This document shows, piece by piece, positions 53,541 to 62,928 of a stretch of 64,000 nucleotides of DNA. How positions within the stretch are numbered: the first letter of the stretch is position 1; each line of letters begins with the position of its first letter. The stretch is from Streptomyces sp. NBC_00582. Lineage in GTDB: Bacteria; Actinomycetota; Actinomycetes; Streptomycetales; Streptomycetaceae. Where the stretch lies: the NCBI RefSeq assembly GCF_036345155.1, contig NZ_CP107772.1, positions 9,796,001 to 9,860,000 on the forward strand. Reading direction: 5' to 3'. The position numbers were made by a program, and so were the translations under genes. The notes below the pieces were generated by a model. It was given only the letters and a program-made list of their open reading frames with translations. It had not been told where the DNA came from and ran no database searches.

Positions 53541-56336
53541 CTATCCGTCGACGAAGCCGTCGAGCGCTTTCCGGAGCTGGGAACGCGTCGTCACACGCAG
53601 CTTCGGAAACGCCTGGTACAGGTGGAATCCGATGGTGCGCGGCGACAGCAGAAGGCGCTCTCCTATTTCCCGGTTGGTGAGCCCCTCGGCGGCGAGCCGG
53701 ACGATCTGGAGCTGCTGGGCGGTCAGCTCCCGCACCCCGCTCACCGCCGCCTCGCCGGGCGGCACGGTCACTCCGCAGGCACGCAGTTCAGCGGTGGCGC
53801 GGATGACCCAGGGCTGTGCGCCGAGCCGTTCGAAGGCCGTCAGCGCCTGCGCCAGGAGGGGCCGCGCCTCGCCGGTCCTGCGCCGCCGCCTCAGCCATTC
53901 GGCGTAGTCGAGCCGAGCCTGCGCGCGTTCGAAGGGCCACTGGTCACCGGCCGGATCGGCCAGCGCGGCCAGGAAGTACGGCTCGCTGTCCGGGGGTGCG
54001 GACAGCAGCGCTCGTGCCCGGTGCGCCAGCAGCGTGAGCCGGACCGACATCCGGCCGCGGAGCCTGCGCTCCATCGCGTCCAGCACCTGACGGGCGTCGT
54101 CCTCGCGATGCGCGCGGACGGCCGCCGCAGCCAGGTCGGCGATGCCGTAGTACGAGACGTGGTAGTGGACGGGAAGCGGATCGGGGCCACCGGTGAACAG
54201 CCCGCGCACCTGCTCGTACGCCGCGGGGTAGTCACCGTCGACCTTCGCGGCGACACCCAGGACGATGCGCGCCCGCATGTCCAGGCCGCGGCTGCGCGAC
54301 AGGTCGATCCCGGCCACCGCCTCCGCGAGCCTGCCGCGCGCCTGATGGGTGTCCCCCCGTACCGCCGACAGCACGGCACTGAGGCAACCGGCACTGGCGG
54401 CGGCCATCTCCAGCCCGTTCTCGGTGGCCACCCGGCAGGCGTCCTCGGCGGTCGCCCCGGCGGCCACCCACGCCCCGCTGTCGTACTGGGCATACGACAG
54501 CGCCTGCGCCAGCGTGGCGTTGGTGCCGGCCGTCGTGGTGCGGCGCAGATGGTCCATGGCCCGGCCGAACAGCCGGACCGCGAGGTTCGTCTCGTCGAGC
54601 GTCATGGCCGCCGCCCCGAGCATGACCAGGTCGGCGAGCGGAGCGTGCGGGTCGGCGGCGGCGCACCTGAGGAGCTCCAGGTGGCCTTCCCGGCCGGTGA
54701 ACGGGTCGCACCCCACCCGCGCCCACAGCCGGTCCGCCGGGGTGCCGGCCTCGGCTCCGGCCGACGCGGCGATGCGTAACGCCGTCCGGCGAAAGGTCTC
54801 GTCACCGGAGTTGTAGACCACGGTCGCCGCCGTGCTCAGAGCGGACAACGCCTGGTCGGGGGCGGTGGCCGCGGTGGATTCCGCGAGGGGCAGCAGGATG
54901 TCGAGGCAGGCCGTGTGCCGGGGGGTGACGGCCAGCGCCCAGCCCGCGAGCGTCGAGGCCTCCGCCAGCAGGGCCGGATCGTCCGTGGCCGCGACCGCCT
55001 TGGCCGTGATCGTCTCGACCCATCGGGGCCGGCCCGCGAACATGGCCATGGTCGCCGCGCCGACGAGCCGACGGGCCTGTGCGTCGGGGGCCGGGCTGAG
55101 CTCGGCGGCGCGTTCCAGGGCCGCCGCCGCGGCATGGTAGCCGCCGCGCCGCCGGGCCCGGTCGGCGGTGGCCACCAGGGCTCCGGCGATCTCCTCGTCA
55201 GGGGTGAGGGTCGCGGCCGCCCCGTGCCAGGCCCTGCGGTCGGGGCTGCCGTCGAGCGCCTCCGCCAAGGTCAGGTGGGCCTGTCGGCGGGCGGCGAAGG
55301 GCGCGCTCTGGTAGAGGGCGGAACGCACGAGGGGATGACGGAAGCGGATGTGACCGCTGTCCAGCCGGACCAGTCCGGCCTCCTCGGCAGGCCCCCACAC
55401 GTCGAGGCCGCCGTCCGGCGCGGTGGCGGCCACGGCGACGAGCGCGGCGGACAGATCGGCTTCGCCCGCGGCGGCGACGAGGAGCAGGGCGCGCCGGGTG
55501 GCCTCCGGCAGCTCCGACAGGCGGGCGGCGAAGATCCGCTCCAGCCGTCCGGTGAGCGGCAGTGCTCCCGAAGGCTCCTCCGGCCAGGCGTCGGGGAGGC
55601 CGGCCGTCGCCCTCGCCAGTTCGATCAGGGCCAGTGGATTGCCGCCCGCCTGCTGCCTGATCCGTGCCCGCAGCCGCCCGGCAGGGGGCTCCGGCTGAAG
55701 GTCCAGCAGCCGGTCGGCGGCCTCGTCCGGCAACGGCGGTACGGGCATCAGCGGGAACCCCGCCCCGAACCGGCCGGGCACGGAACCCGCGCGGGCGCCG
55801 ACCAGGACGGCGACGGGCTCGTCGGCCAGCCGCCGCGAGACGAAGGCGAGCGTGTCCAGCGAACCGGCGTCGAGCCACTGGGCGTCGTCGACCACGACGA
55901 ACAGCGGCTGCCGGTACGCCGTCTCGGACAGCAGGGTGAGTGCGGCGAGGCGGATGAGCAGCGGCTCGGGACGCTCCGCGCCGTTGTCCGTTCCGGTCGG
56001 CCCCAGACCGAACGCGCCGCGCAGCGCGGCCCGCTGACGGTCCGGCAGTTCATCGGCCCCGTCCAGCACCGGTCCCAGTAACTGGTGGAGCCCCGCGAAG
56101 GCCAGCTCGGCCTCGCCCTCATCGCCCCGGACCCTGAGCACCCGCAGCCCGCGGCGTGCGGCCTCTTCGGCGGCGGCGTCGAGCAGGGTGCTCTTGCCCG
56201 TCCCCGGCTCCCCGACCGCGATCAGCAGGGGGCTCCCGCCCGCCTCGCCGGCCAGGAGCTCACCGATCCGGGCAAGTTCCCGCTCCCGCCCGACGATCCC
56301 CCGGCCGATCCGGCCCCCGTTGGACTTCCGAGCCAC
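53541..56336 (-). CDS. LAL-type LuxR transcriptional regulator, second copy
   Basis: A 931-residue LAL regulator: Walker A GEPGTGKS (42-49), Walker B LFVVVDDAQWLD, TPR-like helices, and a C-terminal LuxR HTH (LTAQQLQIVRLAAEGLTNRE; IGERLLLSPRTIGFHLYQAF). GTG 56336 directly follows GGAGGAGGAG; an in-frame GTG at 56354 precedes that site and is rejected. It shares architecture and HTH wording with the regulator at 49746-52505 (paralogue). It is divergent from the MBL-fold gene at 56652. Confidence 0.92.
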   Translation of the reverse strand: MARKSNGGRIGRGIVGRERELARIGELLAGEAGGSPLLIAVGEPGTGKSTLLDAAAEEAARRGLRVLRVRGDEGEAELAFAGLHQLLGPVLDGADELPDRQRAALRGAFGLGPTGTDNGAERPEPLLIRLAALTLLSETAYRQPLFVVVDDAQWLDAGSLDTLAFVSRRLADEPVAVLVGARAGSVPGRFGAGFPLMPVPPLPDEAADRLLDLQPEPPAGRLRARIRQQAGGNPLALIELARATAGLPDAWPEEPSGALPLTGRLERIFAARLSELPEATRRALLLVAAAGEADLSAALVAVAATAPDGGLDVWGPAEEAGLVRLDSGHIRFRHPLVRSALYQSAPFAARRQAHLTLAEALDGSPDRRAWHGAAATLTPDEEIAGALVATADRARRRGGYHAAAAALERAAELSPAPDAQARRLVGAATMAMFAGRPRWVETITAKAVAATDDPALLAEASTLAGWALAVTPRHTACLDILLPLAESTAATAPDQALSALSTAATVVYNSGDETFRRTALRIAASAGAEAGTPADRLWARVGCDPFTGREGHLELLRCAAADPHAPLADLVMLGAAAMTLDETNLAVRLFGRAMDHLRRTTTAGTNATLAQALSYAQYDSGAWVAAGATAEDACRVATENGLEMAAASAGCLSAVLSAVRGDTHQARGRLAEAVAGIDLSRSRGLDMRARIVLGVAAKVDGDYPAAYEQVRGLFTGGPDPLPVHYHVSYYGIADLAAAAVRAHREDDARQVLDAMERRLRGRMSVRLTLLAHRARALLSAPPDSEPYFLAALADPAGDQWPFERAQARLDYAEWLRRRRRTGEARPLLAQALTAFERLGAQPWVIRATAELRACGVTVPPGEAAVSGVRELTAQQLQIVRLAAEGLTNREIGERLLLSPRTIGFHLYQAFPKLRVTTRSQLRKALDGFVDG

Positions 56337-56651
56337 AACTCCTCCTCCAGGCACGACAGTTGGTCGTCAACCTATCGATCACGCTGCCCCCGGCCTGCGT
56401 CTTTCGCGCCCGTCGACGGATTTGCGTCGCCCCTGCGGGCCCGTCCGGCGCAGCGGCCCCCCGGCCCGGTGTGTCTCGACGGGCCGATGCAGCCATGTGA
56501 CCGATGACCGGTGGCCGACCGGTGCCGCACGCTGTCGCTCGGTACCGAGCATGTCGAGGGAGCCGGTGCCGCCCGCCGGGTGTCCGCGGGCCAGGAGATC
56601 TGCTTGCCGCCCGACCCGGCGCCGCCGGGCGGACGGCCGGAAGGGAGAGCC
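56337..56651. promoter_or_regulatory. Divergent intergenic region with shared motif, copy C (56487-56508)
   Basis: This 315-bp region between the LAL gene and the MBL-fold gene contains no convincing gene. At 56487-56508 it holds ATGCAGCCATGTGACCGATG followed by AC, the third copy of the motif at 49686 and 52531. GGAAGGGAGAG at 56639-56649 is the ribosome site of the MBL gene. Confidence 0.5.
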
Positions 56652-57410
56652 ATGAAGGCCACCGTGACGTACATCGGAACCGCGACCGTGCTGCTCGAAG
56701 TGGGCGGGCTACGACTGCTGACCGACCCGGCGTTCGACCCGGCCCCGGCGGAGTACCCGAGGGGGCCGGTCACCCTGCGGAGCCTGCGCGATCCCGCCGT
56801 CGCGGCCGCCGACCTGCCGCCCCTCGACGCGGTGCTGCTCAGCCACGACGAGCACCCCGACAACCTGGACGAGGCGGGGCGGGCCCTGATCGCCGATCTG
56901 ACCGTGCTCACGACGGTCAGCGGGGCCGCACGGCTGGGCGGCGGGGCCGTGGGGCTCGCGCCCTGGGACACGTACGAACTCCCCGGCGCGCAAGGCGGCG
57001 TACGGATCACCGCCACCCCCGGCCGGCACGCCGGCGAGGTGATCGGCTTCGTGATCCAGGTGGCCGGGGAGGCCGAGGCGCTGTACATCTCCGGGGACAC
57101 CGTCTACTACGAGGAACTCGACGAGATCGGCCGACGCTTCTCGATCGGCACCGCGCTGCTGCACTTCGGTGCCGCGGTGGTCGAATGGTTCGGGAAGGAC
57201 TTCATCACCATGGACGGCACCCAGGGCGTGCGGCTGACGAAGTCGCTCCGGGCGAGGACGGTCGTCCCCGTCCACTACGACGCCTGGGACCACTTCACCG
57301 AGGGGCGCGACGACATCGTCGACGCCTTCGCCGAGGCGGGACTCCTCGACCGACTGTGCTGGCCGGCGCGCGGGGTGCCCACCATCGTCGGCCGGAGCCC
57401 GCTCCGGTAG
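56652..57410 (+). CDS. Metallo-beta-lactamase-fold hydrolase (UlaG-like), second copy
   Basis: A 252-residue MBL-fold protein: VTYIGTATVLLEVGGLRLLT, metal motif LLSHDEHPDNLD, YISGDTVYYEEL (Asp), VPVHYDAWDHF (His). Compared with the paralogue at 46182 (SHDHHGDN) one metal-site His is Glu here, the following His being kept, so metal content may differ. ATG 56652 was chosen with GGGAGAG upstream. It is divergent from the second LAL regulator. Confidence 0.9.
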   Translation: MKATVTYIGTATVLLEVGGLRLLTDPAFDPAPAEYPRGPVTLRSLRDPAVAAADLPPLDAVLLSHDEHPDNLDEAGRALIADLTVLTTVSGAARLGGGAVGLAPWDTYELPGAQGGVRITATPGRHAGEVIGFVIQVAGEAEALYISGDTVYYEELDEIGRRFSIGTALLHFGAAVVEWFGKDFITMDGTQGVRLTKSLRARTVVPVHYDAWDHFTEGRDDIVDAFAEAGLLDRLCWPARGVPTIVGRSPLR

Positions 57411-57786
57411 ACCGTGCGCGGCCGTCCTCGGTGATCTCCTCGCGCCCGCATCCGCCGTTCGGTCCGTCCGACGAGGAACGGCCGCCGGTCCGCCGGCAGG
57501 TGGCACAGCCCGCCGACGGGTCCGGCACCGGCCGGGCGGGGATGGGGCGGGTCACCGTGCCCGGTCCGCCCGAACCGGGCACCACAGAGGGCGCAGACGG
57601 GCACGGGGGAACCGGATAAACCGTACAGCAGCGGCTTGACCTGCGGCTTCCCGGAGTCGCATCGGGCGGTATCGGGCAATTTCAAGCCCGTTGTGGGCCA
57701 CTTTGCCGCAAAAGCTGGTTGGTATAAATGTCCGGCAAGACCGGGCACGCCGTGCCCGGACCGGGTACGGAAGGCGGGTGAGCGCG
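57411..57786. promoter_or_regulatory. Intergenic region with promoter and dyad of the sugar-alcohol operon
   Basis: There is no gene in these 376 bp. The last 130 bp become AT-richer: a dyad CGGGC-N8-GCCCG (57673-57690) and an extended -10 like TGGTATAAAT (57720-57729) about 58 bp before the DeoR start. The dyad is a candidate DeoR operator for autoregulation and control of the downstream genes. Confidence 0.5.
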
Positions 57787-58548
57787 ATGAACGCCGAAGA
57801 GCGTCAGAGCCGGATCCTCGCGCTCGCGCGTCAGCACGGACAGGTCACCGTCACGGCCACGGCCACCGACCTGGCCGTCGCGCCGGAGACCATCCGCCGT
57901 GACCTCGGTGTCCTGGAACGCCGGGGCCTGCTCCGCCGCACCTACGGCGGCGCCTACCCCGTCGAGGGCGCGGGATTCGAAACAGGCCTCCCCGAGCGGG
58001 AGACCCTGCACGTCAAGGACAAGCGCCGGATCGCCGCCGAGGCGGTCAAGCTCCTCGGTGACGCGGAGACCGTGTTCGTCGACGAGGGGTACACCCCACA
58101 GCTCCTCGCCGCGCTCCTCCCCGGTGACCGACCCCTGACCGTGGTCACCGCCTCGCTCTCCACCGCGGCGGCGATCGCGGACTCTCCGCAGGTCACCGTG
58201 CTGCTCCTGGGGGGCCGGGTCCGGGCCCGGACCCTCGCCACGGTGGGCTCGTGGGCCTGCGCCATGCTCGAACGATTCGTGATCGACCTGGCCTTCCTCG
58301 GGTCGAACGGCATCTCCCGCGAGCTCGGCCTGACCACCCCGGATCCGGTGGTGGCCGACGTCAAGGCCAAGGCGCTGGCCGTGTCGCGCCGACGCGTCTT
58401 CATGGGTCACCACAGCAAGTTCGGCGCGAGCAGCTTCTGCCGCTTCGCCGGGGTGGACGACTTCGAGGCGATCGTCACCGACACCGGGCTCTCCAGCGCC
58501 GAGGCACACCGCTACTCACTCATGGGGCCGCGCGTCCACCGGGTCTGA
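57787..58548 (+). CDS. DeoR/GlpR-family transcriptional regulator
   Basis: A 253-residue sugar-responsive repressor: N-terminal HTH (ERQSRILALARQHGQVTVTA; VAPETIRRDLGVLERRGLLR, the DeoR RRDL signature), then the sugar-phosphate-binding DeoRC domain (TVFVDEGYTPQLLAALLPGD; FLGSNGISRELGLTTPDP). ATG 57787 fits the family start; GTG 57778 is possible. First gene of the sugar-alcohol operon; the kinase product (a ketose phosphate) could be its inducer. Confidence 0.92.
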   Translation: MNAEERQSRILALARQHGQVTVTATATDLAVAPETIRRDLGVLERRGLLRRTYGGAYPVEGAGFETGLPERETLHVKDKRRIAAEAVKLLGDAETVFVDEGYTPQLLAALLPGDRPLTVVTASLSTAAAIADSPQVTVLLLGGRVRARTLATVGSWACAMLERFVIDLAFLGSNGISRELGLTTPDPVVADVKAKALAVSRRRVFMGHHSKFGASSFCRFAGVDDFEAIVTDTGLSSAEAHRYSLMGPRVHRV

Positions 58549-58678
58549 CCCCGGCCCACCCCCACCCCGCCCGGAACGGCTCCACCGAAGCCGCTCCGAC
58601 GGCACCCCCTTGCCTGCCCGATCCCACATTCCCTCCCCTCGCCTCACCGCACACCCGTACTTCATGAAAGGGACGATC

Positions 58679-60043
58679 ATGAACTCGAGAAGAACCCTCC
58701 TGCGGCGCACCGTGCCGCTCGGTGCCCTCGCCATGTCCTGCGCACTGCTCACGGCGTGTGCGGGCGCCGGGGGCTCGGGGGGCGGCTCCGGCTCGCACTC
58801 CATCAACGTGCTGATGGTGAACAACCCGCAGATGGCGGACCTGCAGAAGCTCACCGCGGACAACTTCACCAAGGAGACCGGCATCAAGGTCAACTTCACG
58901 GTGCTGCCCGAGAACGACGTCCGCGACAAGATCACCCAGGACTTCTCCAGCCAGGCCGGCCAGTACGACGTGGCCACCATCAGCAACTACGAGACGCCGA
59001 TCTACGCCAAGAACGGCTGGCTCGCCCCGCTGACCTCGTACACCAAGAAGGACACGGCCTTCGACCAGGCGGACATCCTGCCCGCCATGCAGGAGTCCCT
59101 GACCGCCTCCGGCCAGATCTACGCCGAGCCCTTCTACGGCGAGTCGTCCTTCCTGATGTACCGCAAGGACGTCTTCGAGAAGAAGGGGCTGACCATGCCG
59201 GCCCACCCCACCTGGCAGCAGGTCGCCGACCTGGCCGCGAAGGCCGACGGCGCCGAGTCCGGGATGAAGGGCATCTGCCTGCGCGGCCTGCCGGGCTGGG
59301 GCGAGGTGATGGCCCCGCTGACCACGGTGGTCAACACCATGGGCGGCACCTGGTTCGACAAGGACTGGAACGCCCAGGTCGACAGTGCCGCCTTCACCAA
59401 GGCGACCAGGTTCTACGTCGACCTCGTGCGCAAGCACGGTGAGGCGGGCGCCCCGCAGTCCGGGTTCGCCGAGTGCCTCAACAACATGACCCAGGGCAAG
59501 GTCGCCATGTGGTACGACGCCACGAGCGCCGCCGGCTCGCTGGAGTCCGGCGACTCTCCGGTGGCCGGCAAGATCGGCTACGCACCCGCACCGGTCGACC
59601 GGACCAAGAGCTCGGGCTGGCTCTACACCTGGGCCTGGGGTGTGCAGAAGGCGAGCAAGAACCAGGACGACGCCTGGAAGTTCATCTCCTGGGCCTCCAG
59701 CAAGAAGTACGAGGAGCTGGTCGGCGAGAAGCTCGGCTGGTCCCGGGTCCCGGCGGGCAAGCGCACCTCCACCTACGAGAACGCCAAGTACGTCGCCGCG
59801 GCCTCGGCCTTCGCCGACGCCACCGCGAACGCCCTGAAGGCCGCCGACCCCGAGAACCCGGGCGTGCAGCCCCGTCCCGCCCCCGGCATCCAGTTCGTCG
59901 GCATCCCCGAGTTCACCGACCTGGGCACACAGGTCTCCCAGCAGATCAGCTCCGCCATCGCCGGCAAGACCAGCGTCGAGGACGCCCTGAAGGCCGGTCA
60001 GGAACTCGCCGAGAAGGTCGCCGCCAAGTACGCGGACCAGTGA
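58679..60043 (+). CDS. Sugar/polyol ABC transporter substrate-binding lipoprotein
   Basis: A 454-residue extracellular solute-binding protein family 1. Signal peptide with lipobox LLTAC (about residue 24), then a Gly/Ser linker. The body (INVLMVNNPQMADLQKLTAD; EPFYGESSFLMYRKDVFEKK; WLYTWAWGVQKASKNQDDAW) most resembles mannitol/sorbitol-binding (SmoE-like) proteins. AAAGGG precedes ATG 58679. A polyol ligand is supported by the downstream zinc dehydrogenase and fructokinase-type PfkB kinase. Confidence 0.92.
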   Translation: MNSRRTLLRRTVPLGALAMSCALLTACAGAGGSGGGSGSHSINVLMVNNPQMADLQKLTADNFTKETGIKVNFTVLPENDVRDKITQDFSSQAGQYDVATISNYETPIYAKNGWLAPLTSYTKKDTAFDQADILPAMQESLTASGQIYAEPFYGESSFLMYRKDVFEKKGLTMPAHPTWQQVADLAAKADGAESGMKGICLRGLPGWGEVMAPLTTVVNTMGGTWFDKDWNAQVDSAAFTKATRFYVDLVRKHGEAGAPQSGFAECLNNMTQGKVAMWYDATSAAGSLESGDSPVAGKIGYAPAPVDRTKSSGWLYTWAWGVQKASKNQDDAWKFISWASSKKYEELVGEKLGWSRVPAGKRTSTYENAKYVAAASAFADATANALKAADPENPGVQPRPAPGIQFVGIPEFTDLGTQVSQQISSAIAGKTSVEDALKAGQELAEKVAAKYADQ

Positions 60044-60128
60044 TCCCTCCCCGATCCACCCGACGCCTCCGGCCTCCCGGTCCCCCCGCAGCGGGACCGG
60101 GGGCGGGACGCCCAGCGGAGACACACCG

Positions 60129-61091
60129 ATGACCCTGACCCATTCGCTCACCAGGCGCGCCCGGGCGCCGCGGATCGCCGGGCGGACCGTACCTCCCCGG
60201 CGATCTCGCGGAGCCTGGGCCCGGCGGGCCCCACTGCTCCCGGCCCTGATCTTCATGATCGTGGTCACCCAGCTGCCGTTCGTCGGCACCGTCGCGATCT
60301 CGTTCATGCGCTGGAACGCCCTCGAACCCGACCACAAGGCCTTCGCGGGCCTGGACAACTACAAGGAGGCGGTGACCGACCCGCAACTGCGCTCGTCCCT
60401 GCTGACCACCGTCACCCTGACCGTCACCGTGGTCCTCGTCAGCCTGGCCCTGGGACTCGGACTCGCGCTGCTCCTGGACCGCCGGTTCCGCGGTCGCGGC
60501 CTCGTCCGCACGATGCTGATCACACCGTTCCTCGTCGTGCCCGTGGCCTCGGCACTGCTGTGGAAGCACGCGCTGTACAACGCCACCTACGGGCTGATCA
60601 ACGGCTCCCTGACCTGGCTGTGGAGCCTGTTCGGCAGTGACGACCCGCCGCAGCCCGACTGGCTGTCCTCGTTGCCGATGATGTCCGTGGAGGCGTCGCT
60701 GATCTGGCAGTGGACGCCCTTCATGATGCTGATCCTGCTCGCCGGACTGCAGAGCCGCCCCCTCGACGCCGTCGAGGCGGCCCGTATGGACGGCGCGACC
60801 ACCTGGCAGATCTTCCGCTACCTCACCTTCCCCCACCTGCGACGCTACCTGGAACTCGCCGCCCTGCTCGGCAGCATCTACGTCGTCCAGAACTTCGACG
60901 CCGTCTTCACCCTCACCGGCGGCGGCCTGGGCACCGCCAATCTGCCCTACACGGTCTACGAGACCTTCTACCAGGCGCACGACTACGGGCAGGCCTCCGC
61001 GGAGGGCGTCATCGTCGTCCTGTGCTCCCTCCTCGTGGGCAGCTTCGCGCTGCGGACCGTCTCGTCCCTGCTCCGAGAGGAGACCCGCTGA
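60129..61091 (+). CDS. Sugar/polyol ABC transporter permease 1 (MalF-type)
   Basis: A 320-residue membrane permease with six hydrophobic helices (LPALIFMIVVTQLPFVGTVA opening) and the EAA loop DAVEAARMDGATTWQIFRYL. The N-terminal 35 residues are basic and cytoplasmic. Its TGA shares one base with the next ATG (61091), coupling the two permeases. There is no ATPase gene in the operon; a shared MsiK-type ATPase encoded elsewhere is usual in Streptomyces. Confidence 0.95.
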   Translation: MTLTHSLTRRARAPRIAGRTVPPRRSRGAWARRAPLLPALIFMIVVTQLPFVGTVAISFMRWNALEPDHKAFAGLDNYKEAVTDPQLRSSLLTTVTLTVTVVLVSLALGLGLALLLDRRFRGRGLVRTMLITPFLVVPVASALLWKHALYNATYGLINGSLTWLWSLFGSDDPPQPDWLSSLPMMSVEASLIWQWTPFMMLILLAGLQSRPLDAVEAARMDGATTWQIFRYLTFPHLRRYLELAALLGSIYVVQNFDAVFTLTGGGLGTANLPYTVYETFYQAHDYGQASAEGVIVVLCSLLVGSFALRTVSSLLREETR

Positions 61092-61942
61092 TGGCCACGA
61101 CAACCGCTGACGCCCCCGTCGTACGGCGCAGGCGTGGCGCGCTCGGCCTGCTGGCCTGGCTCTGCGGAGTGCTGTTCTTCCTGCCCGTCGCCTGGATGGT
61201 GCTCACGTCGCTGCACAGCGAGTCCGACGCGGCCACCAACCCGCCCAGCCTCGGGGCTCCCCTCACCCTCCAGGGTTACCGGGAGTTCTTCGGAGCGAGC
61301 ACCGGGGTCTCTCCCTGGCCGCCGCTGATCAACTCCTTCTCCGCGAGCCTCATGTCGACGCTGCTGGTGCTGGTGCTGTCCATCCCGGCCGCCTACGCGC
61401 TGTCCATCAAGCCGGTGCGCAAGTGGTCCGACGCGATGTTCTTCTTCCTGTCCACCAAGATGCTGCCCGCGGTGGCCGGACTGCTGCCGATCTACCTGAT
61501 CGCGAAGAACAGCGGCCTGCTCGACAACGTCGCCCTGCTGGTCATCCTCTACACCTCGATGAACCTCCCGATCGCGGTCTGGATGATGCGCTCCTTCCTC
61601 GCCGAGGTTCCCGTCGAGATCCTGGAGGCGGCCTCCATCGACGGCGCCGGACTGCCCACCGTCCTCGCCCGGATCGTCGCCCCGGTCGTCGCCCCCGGCA
61701 TCGCCGCGACCTCGCTGATCTGCTTCATCTTCAGCTGGAACGAACTCCTCTTCGCCCGCGTGCTCACCGGCGTCGTCGCCGGCACCGCACCGGTGTTCCT
61801 CACCGGCTTCGTCACCAGCCAGGGTCTGTTCCTGGCCAAGGTCTGCGCCGCCGCCGTCTGTGTCTCCCTGCCGGTCCTCATCGCCGGATTCGCCGCCCAG
61901 GACAAGCTGGTCCAGGGCCTCTCCCTAGGAGCAGTCAAGTGA
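61091..61942 (+). CDS. Sugar/polyol ABC transporter permease 2 (MalG-type)
   Basis: A 283-residue permease with six helices and the EAA motif EILEAASIDGAGLPTVLARI. It forms the heterodimeric channel with permease 1. It overlaps the dehydrogenase start by 4 bp (GTGA). Confidence 0.95.
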   Translation: MATTTADAPVVRRRRGALGLLAWLCGVLFFLPVAWMVLTSLHSESDAATNPPSLGAPLTLQGYREFFGASTGVSPWPPLINSFSASLMSTLLVLVLSIPAAYALSIKPVRKWSDAMFFFLSTKMLPAVAGLLPIYLIAKNSGLLDNVALLVILYTSMNLPIAVWMMRSFLAEVPVEILEAASIDGAGLPTVLARIVAPVVAPGIAATSLICFIFSWNELLFARVLTGVVAGTAPVFLTGFVTSQGLFLAKVCAAAVCVSLPVLIAGFAAQDKLVQGLSLGAVK

Positions 61943-62928
61943 AAGCCGCCGTCATCAGCGCGCCCGGCCAGGTCGGCGTGGAGACCGTCGACGACCCCAC
62001 GCCCGCGCCCGGCCAGGTGGTGATCGAGGTCGCCGCCTGCGGCCTGTGCGGCACCGATCTCCACATACTCCAGGGCGAGTTCGCGCCGACGCTGCCGATC
62101 GTCCCCGGGCACGAGTTCGCCGGCGAGATCGTCGCCCTGGGCTCCGGCGTCAGCGGCCTCGAGGTCGGGGACCGGGTCGCCGTCGACCCCTCGCTGTACT
62201 GCCACGAGTGCCACTACTGCCGTATCGGACGCGGCAACATGTGCGAACGCTGGAACGCCATCGGCGTCTCGGTCCCCGGCGGCGCGGCCGAGTACACCGT
62301 CGCTCCCGCCGCCAACTGCGTGAAGCTTCCGGACCACGTCCGCACCGAGGACGCGGCCCTCATCGAACCGCTGTCCTGCGCGGTGCGCGGGTACGACATC
62401 CTGCGCTCCACGCTCGCCAGCAATGTGCTGATCTACGGCTCGGGCACCATGGGCCTGATGATGCTCGAACTCGCCAAGCGCACCGGCGCGGCCACCGTCG
62501 ACATGGTGGACGTCAACGAGGACCGTCTCATCACCGCCCGCACCCTCGGGTGCAGCAACGCGGTGACCACCGCCGACGCGATCGAGCGCCCGCGCGGCTG
62601 GGACGTGGTCATCGACGCCACCGGCAACGCCCAGGCCATCCAGGACGCCCTCGGCCGGGTCGGCAAGGGAGGCACCTACCTCCAGTTCGGCGTCGCCGAC
62701 TACGCGACACGGGTGACGATCGACCCGTATCGCATCTACAACCAGGAGATCACCATCACCGGCTCCATGGCGGTCCTGCACAGCTATGAACGAGCCGCCG
62801 AACTGTTCGCCGGCGGAGTCCTCGACCCGGATCTCTTCATCAGCGACCGGCTGCCGCTGGACGACTACGCCGAGGCGCTGCGGCAGTTCCAGGCCGGCAA
62901 GGGCCGCAAGATCCAGGTGCTCCCGTGA
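61939..62928 (+). CDS. Zinc-dependent medium-chain polyol dehydrogenase
   Basis: A 329-residue MDR of the sorbitol/xylitol/arabitol dehydrogenase type. Catalytic zinc: C37 (ACGLCGTDLH), H58 and E59 (PGHEFAGEI). Structural zinc: C88, C91, C94, C102 (YCHECHYCRIGRGNMC). Rossmann motif IYGSGTMGLMML. It likely oxidises the imported polyol to a ketose with NAD+. GTG 61939 overlaps the permease stop; AGGAG precedes it. Confidence 0.93.
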   Translation: MKAAVISAPGQVGVETVDDPTPAPGQVVIEVAACGLCGTDLHILQGEFAPTLPIVPGHEFAGEIVALGSGVSGLEVGDRVAVDPSLYCHECHYCRIGRGNMCERWNAIGVSVPGGAAEYTVAPAANCVKLPDHVRTEDAALIEPLSCAVRGYDILRSTLASNVLIYGSGTMGLMMLELAKRTGAATVDMVDVNEDRLITARTLGCSNAVTTADAIERPRGWDVVIDATGNAQAIQDALGRVGKGGTYLQFGVADYATRVTIDPYRIYNQEITITGSMAVLHSYERAAELFAGGVLDPDLFISDRLPLDDYAEALRQFQAGKGRKIQVLP

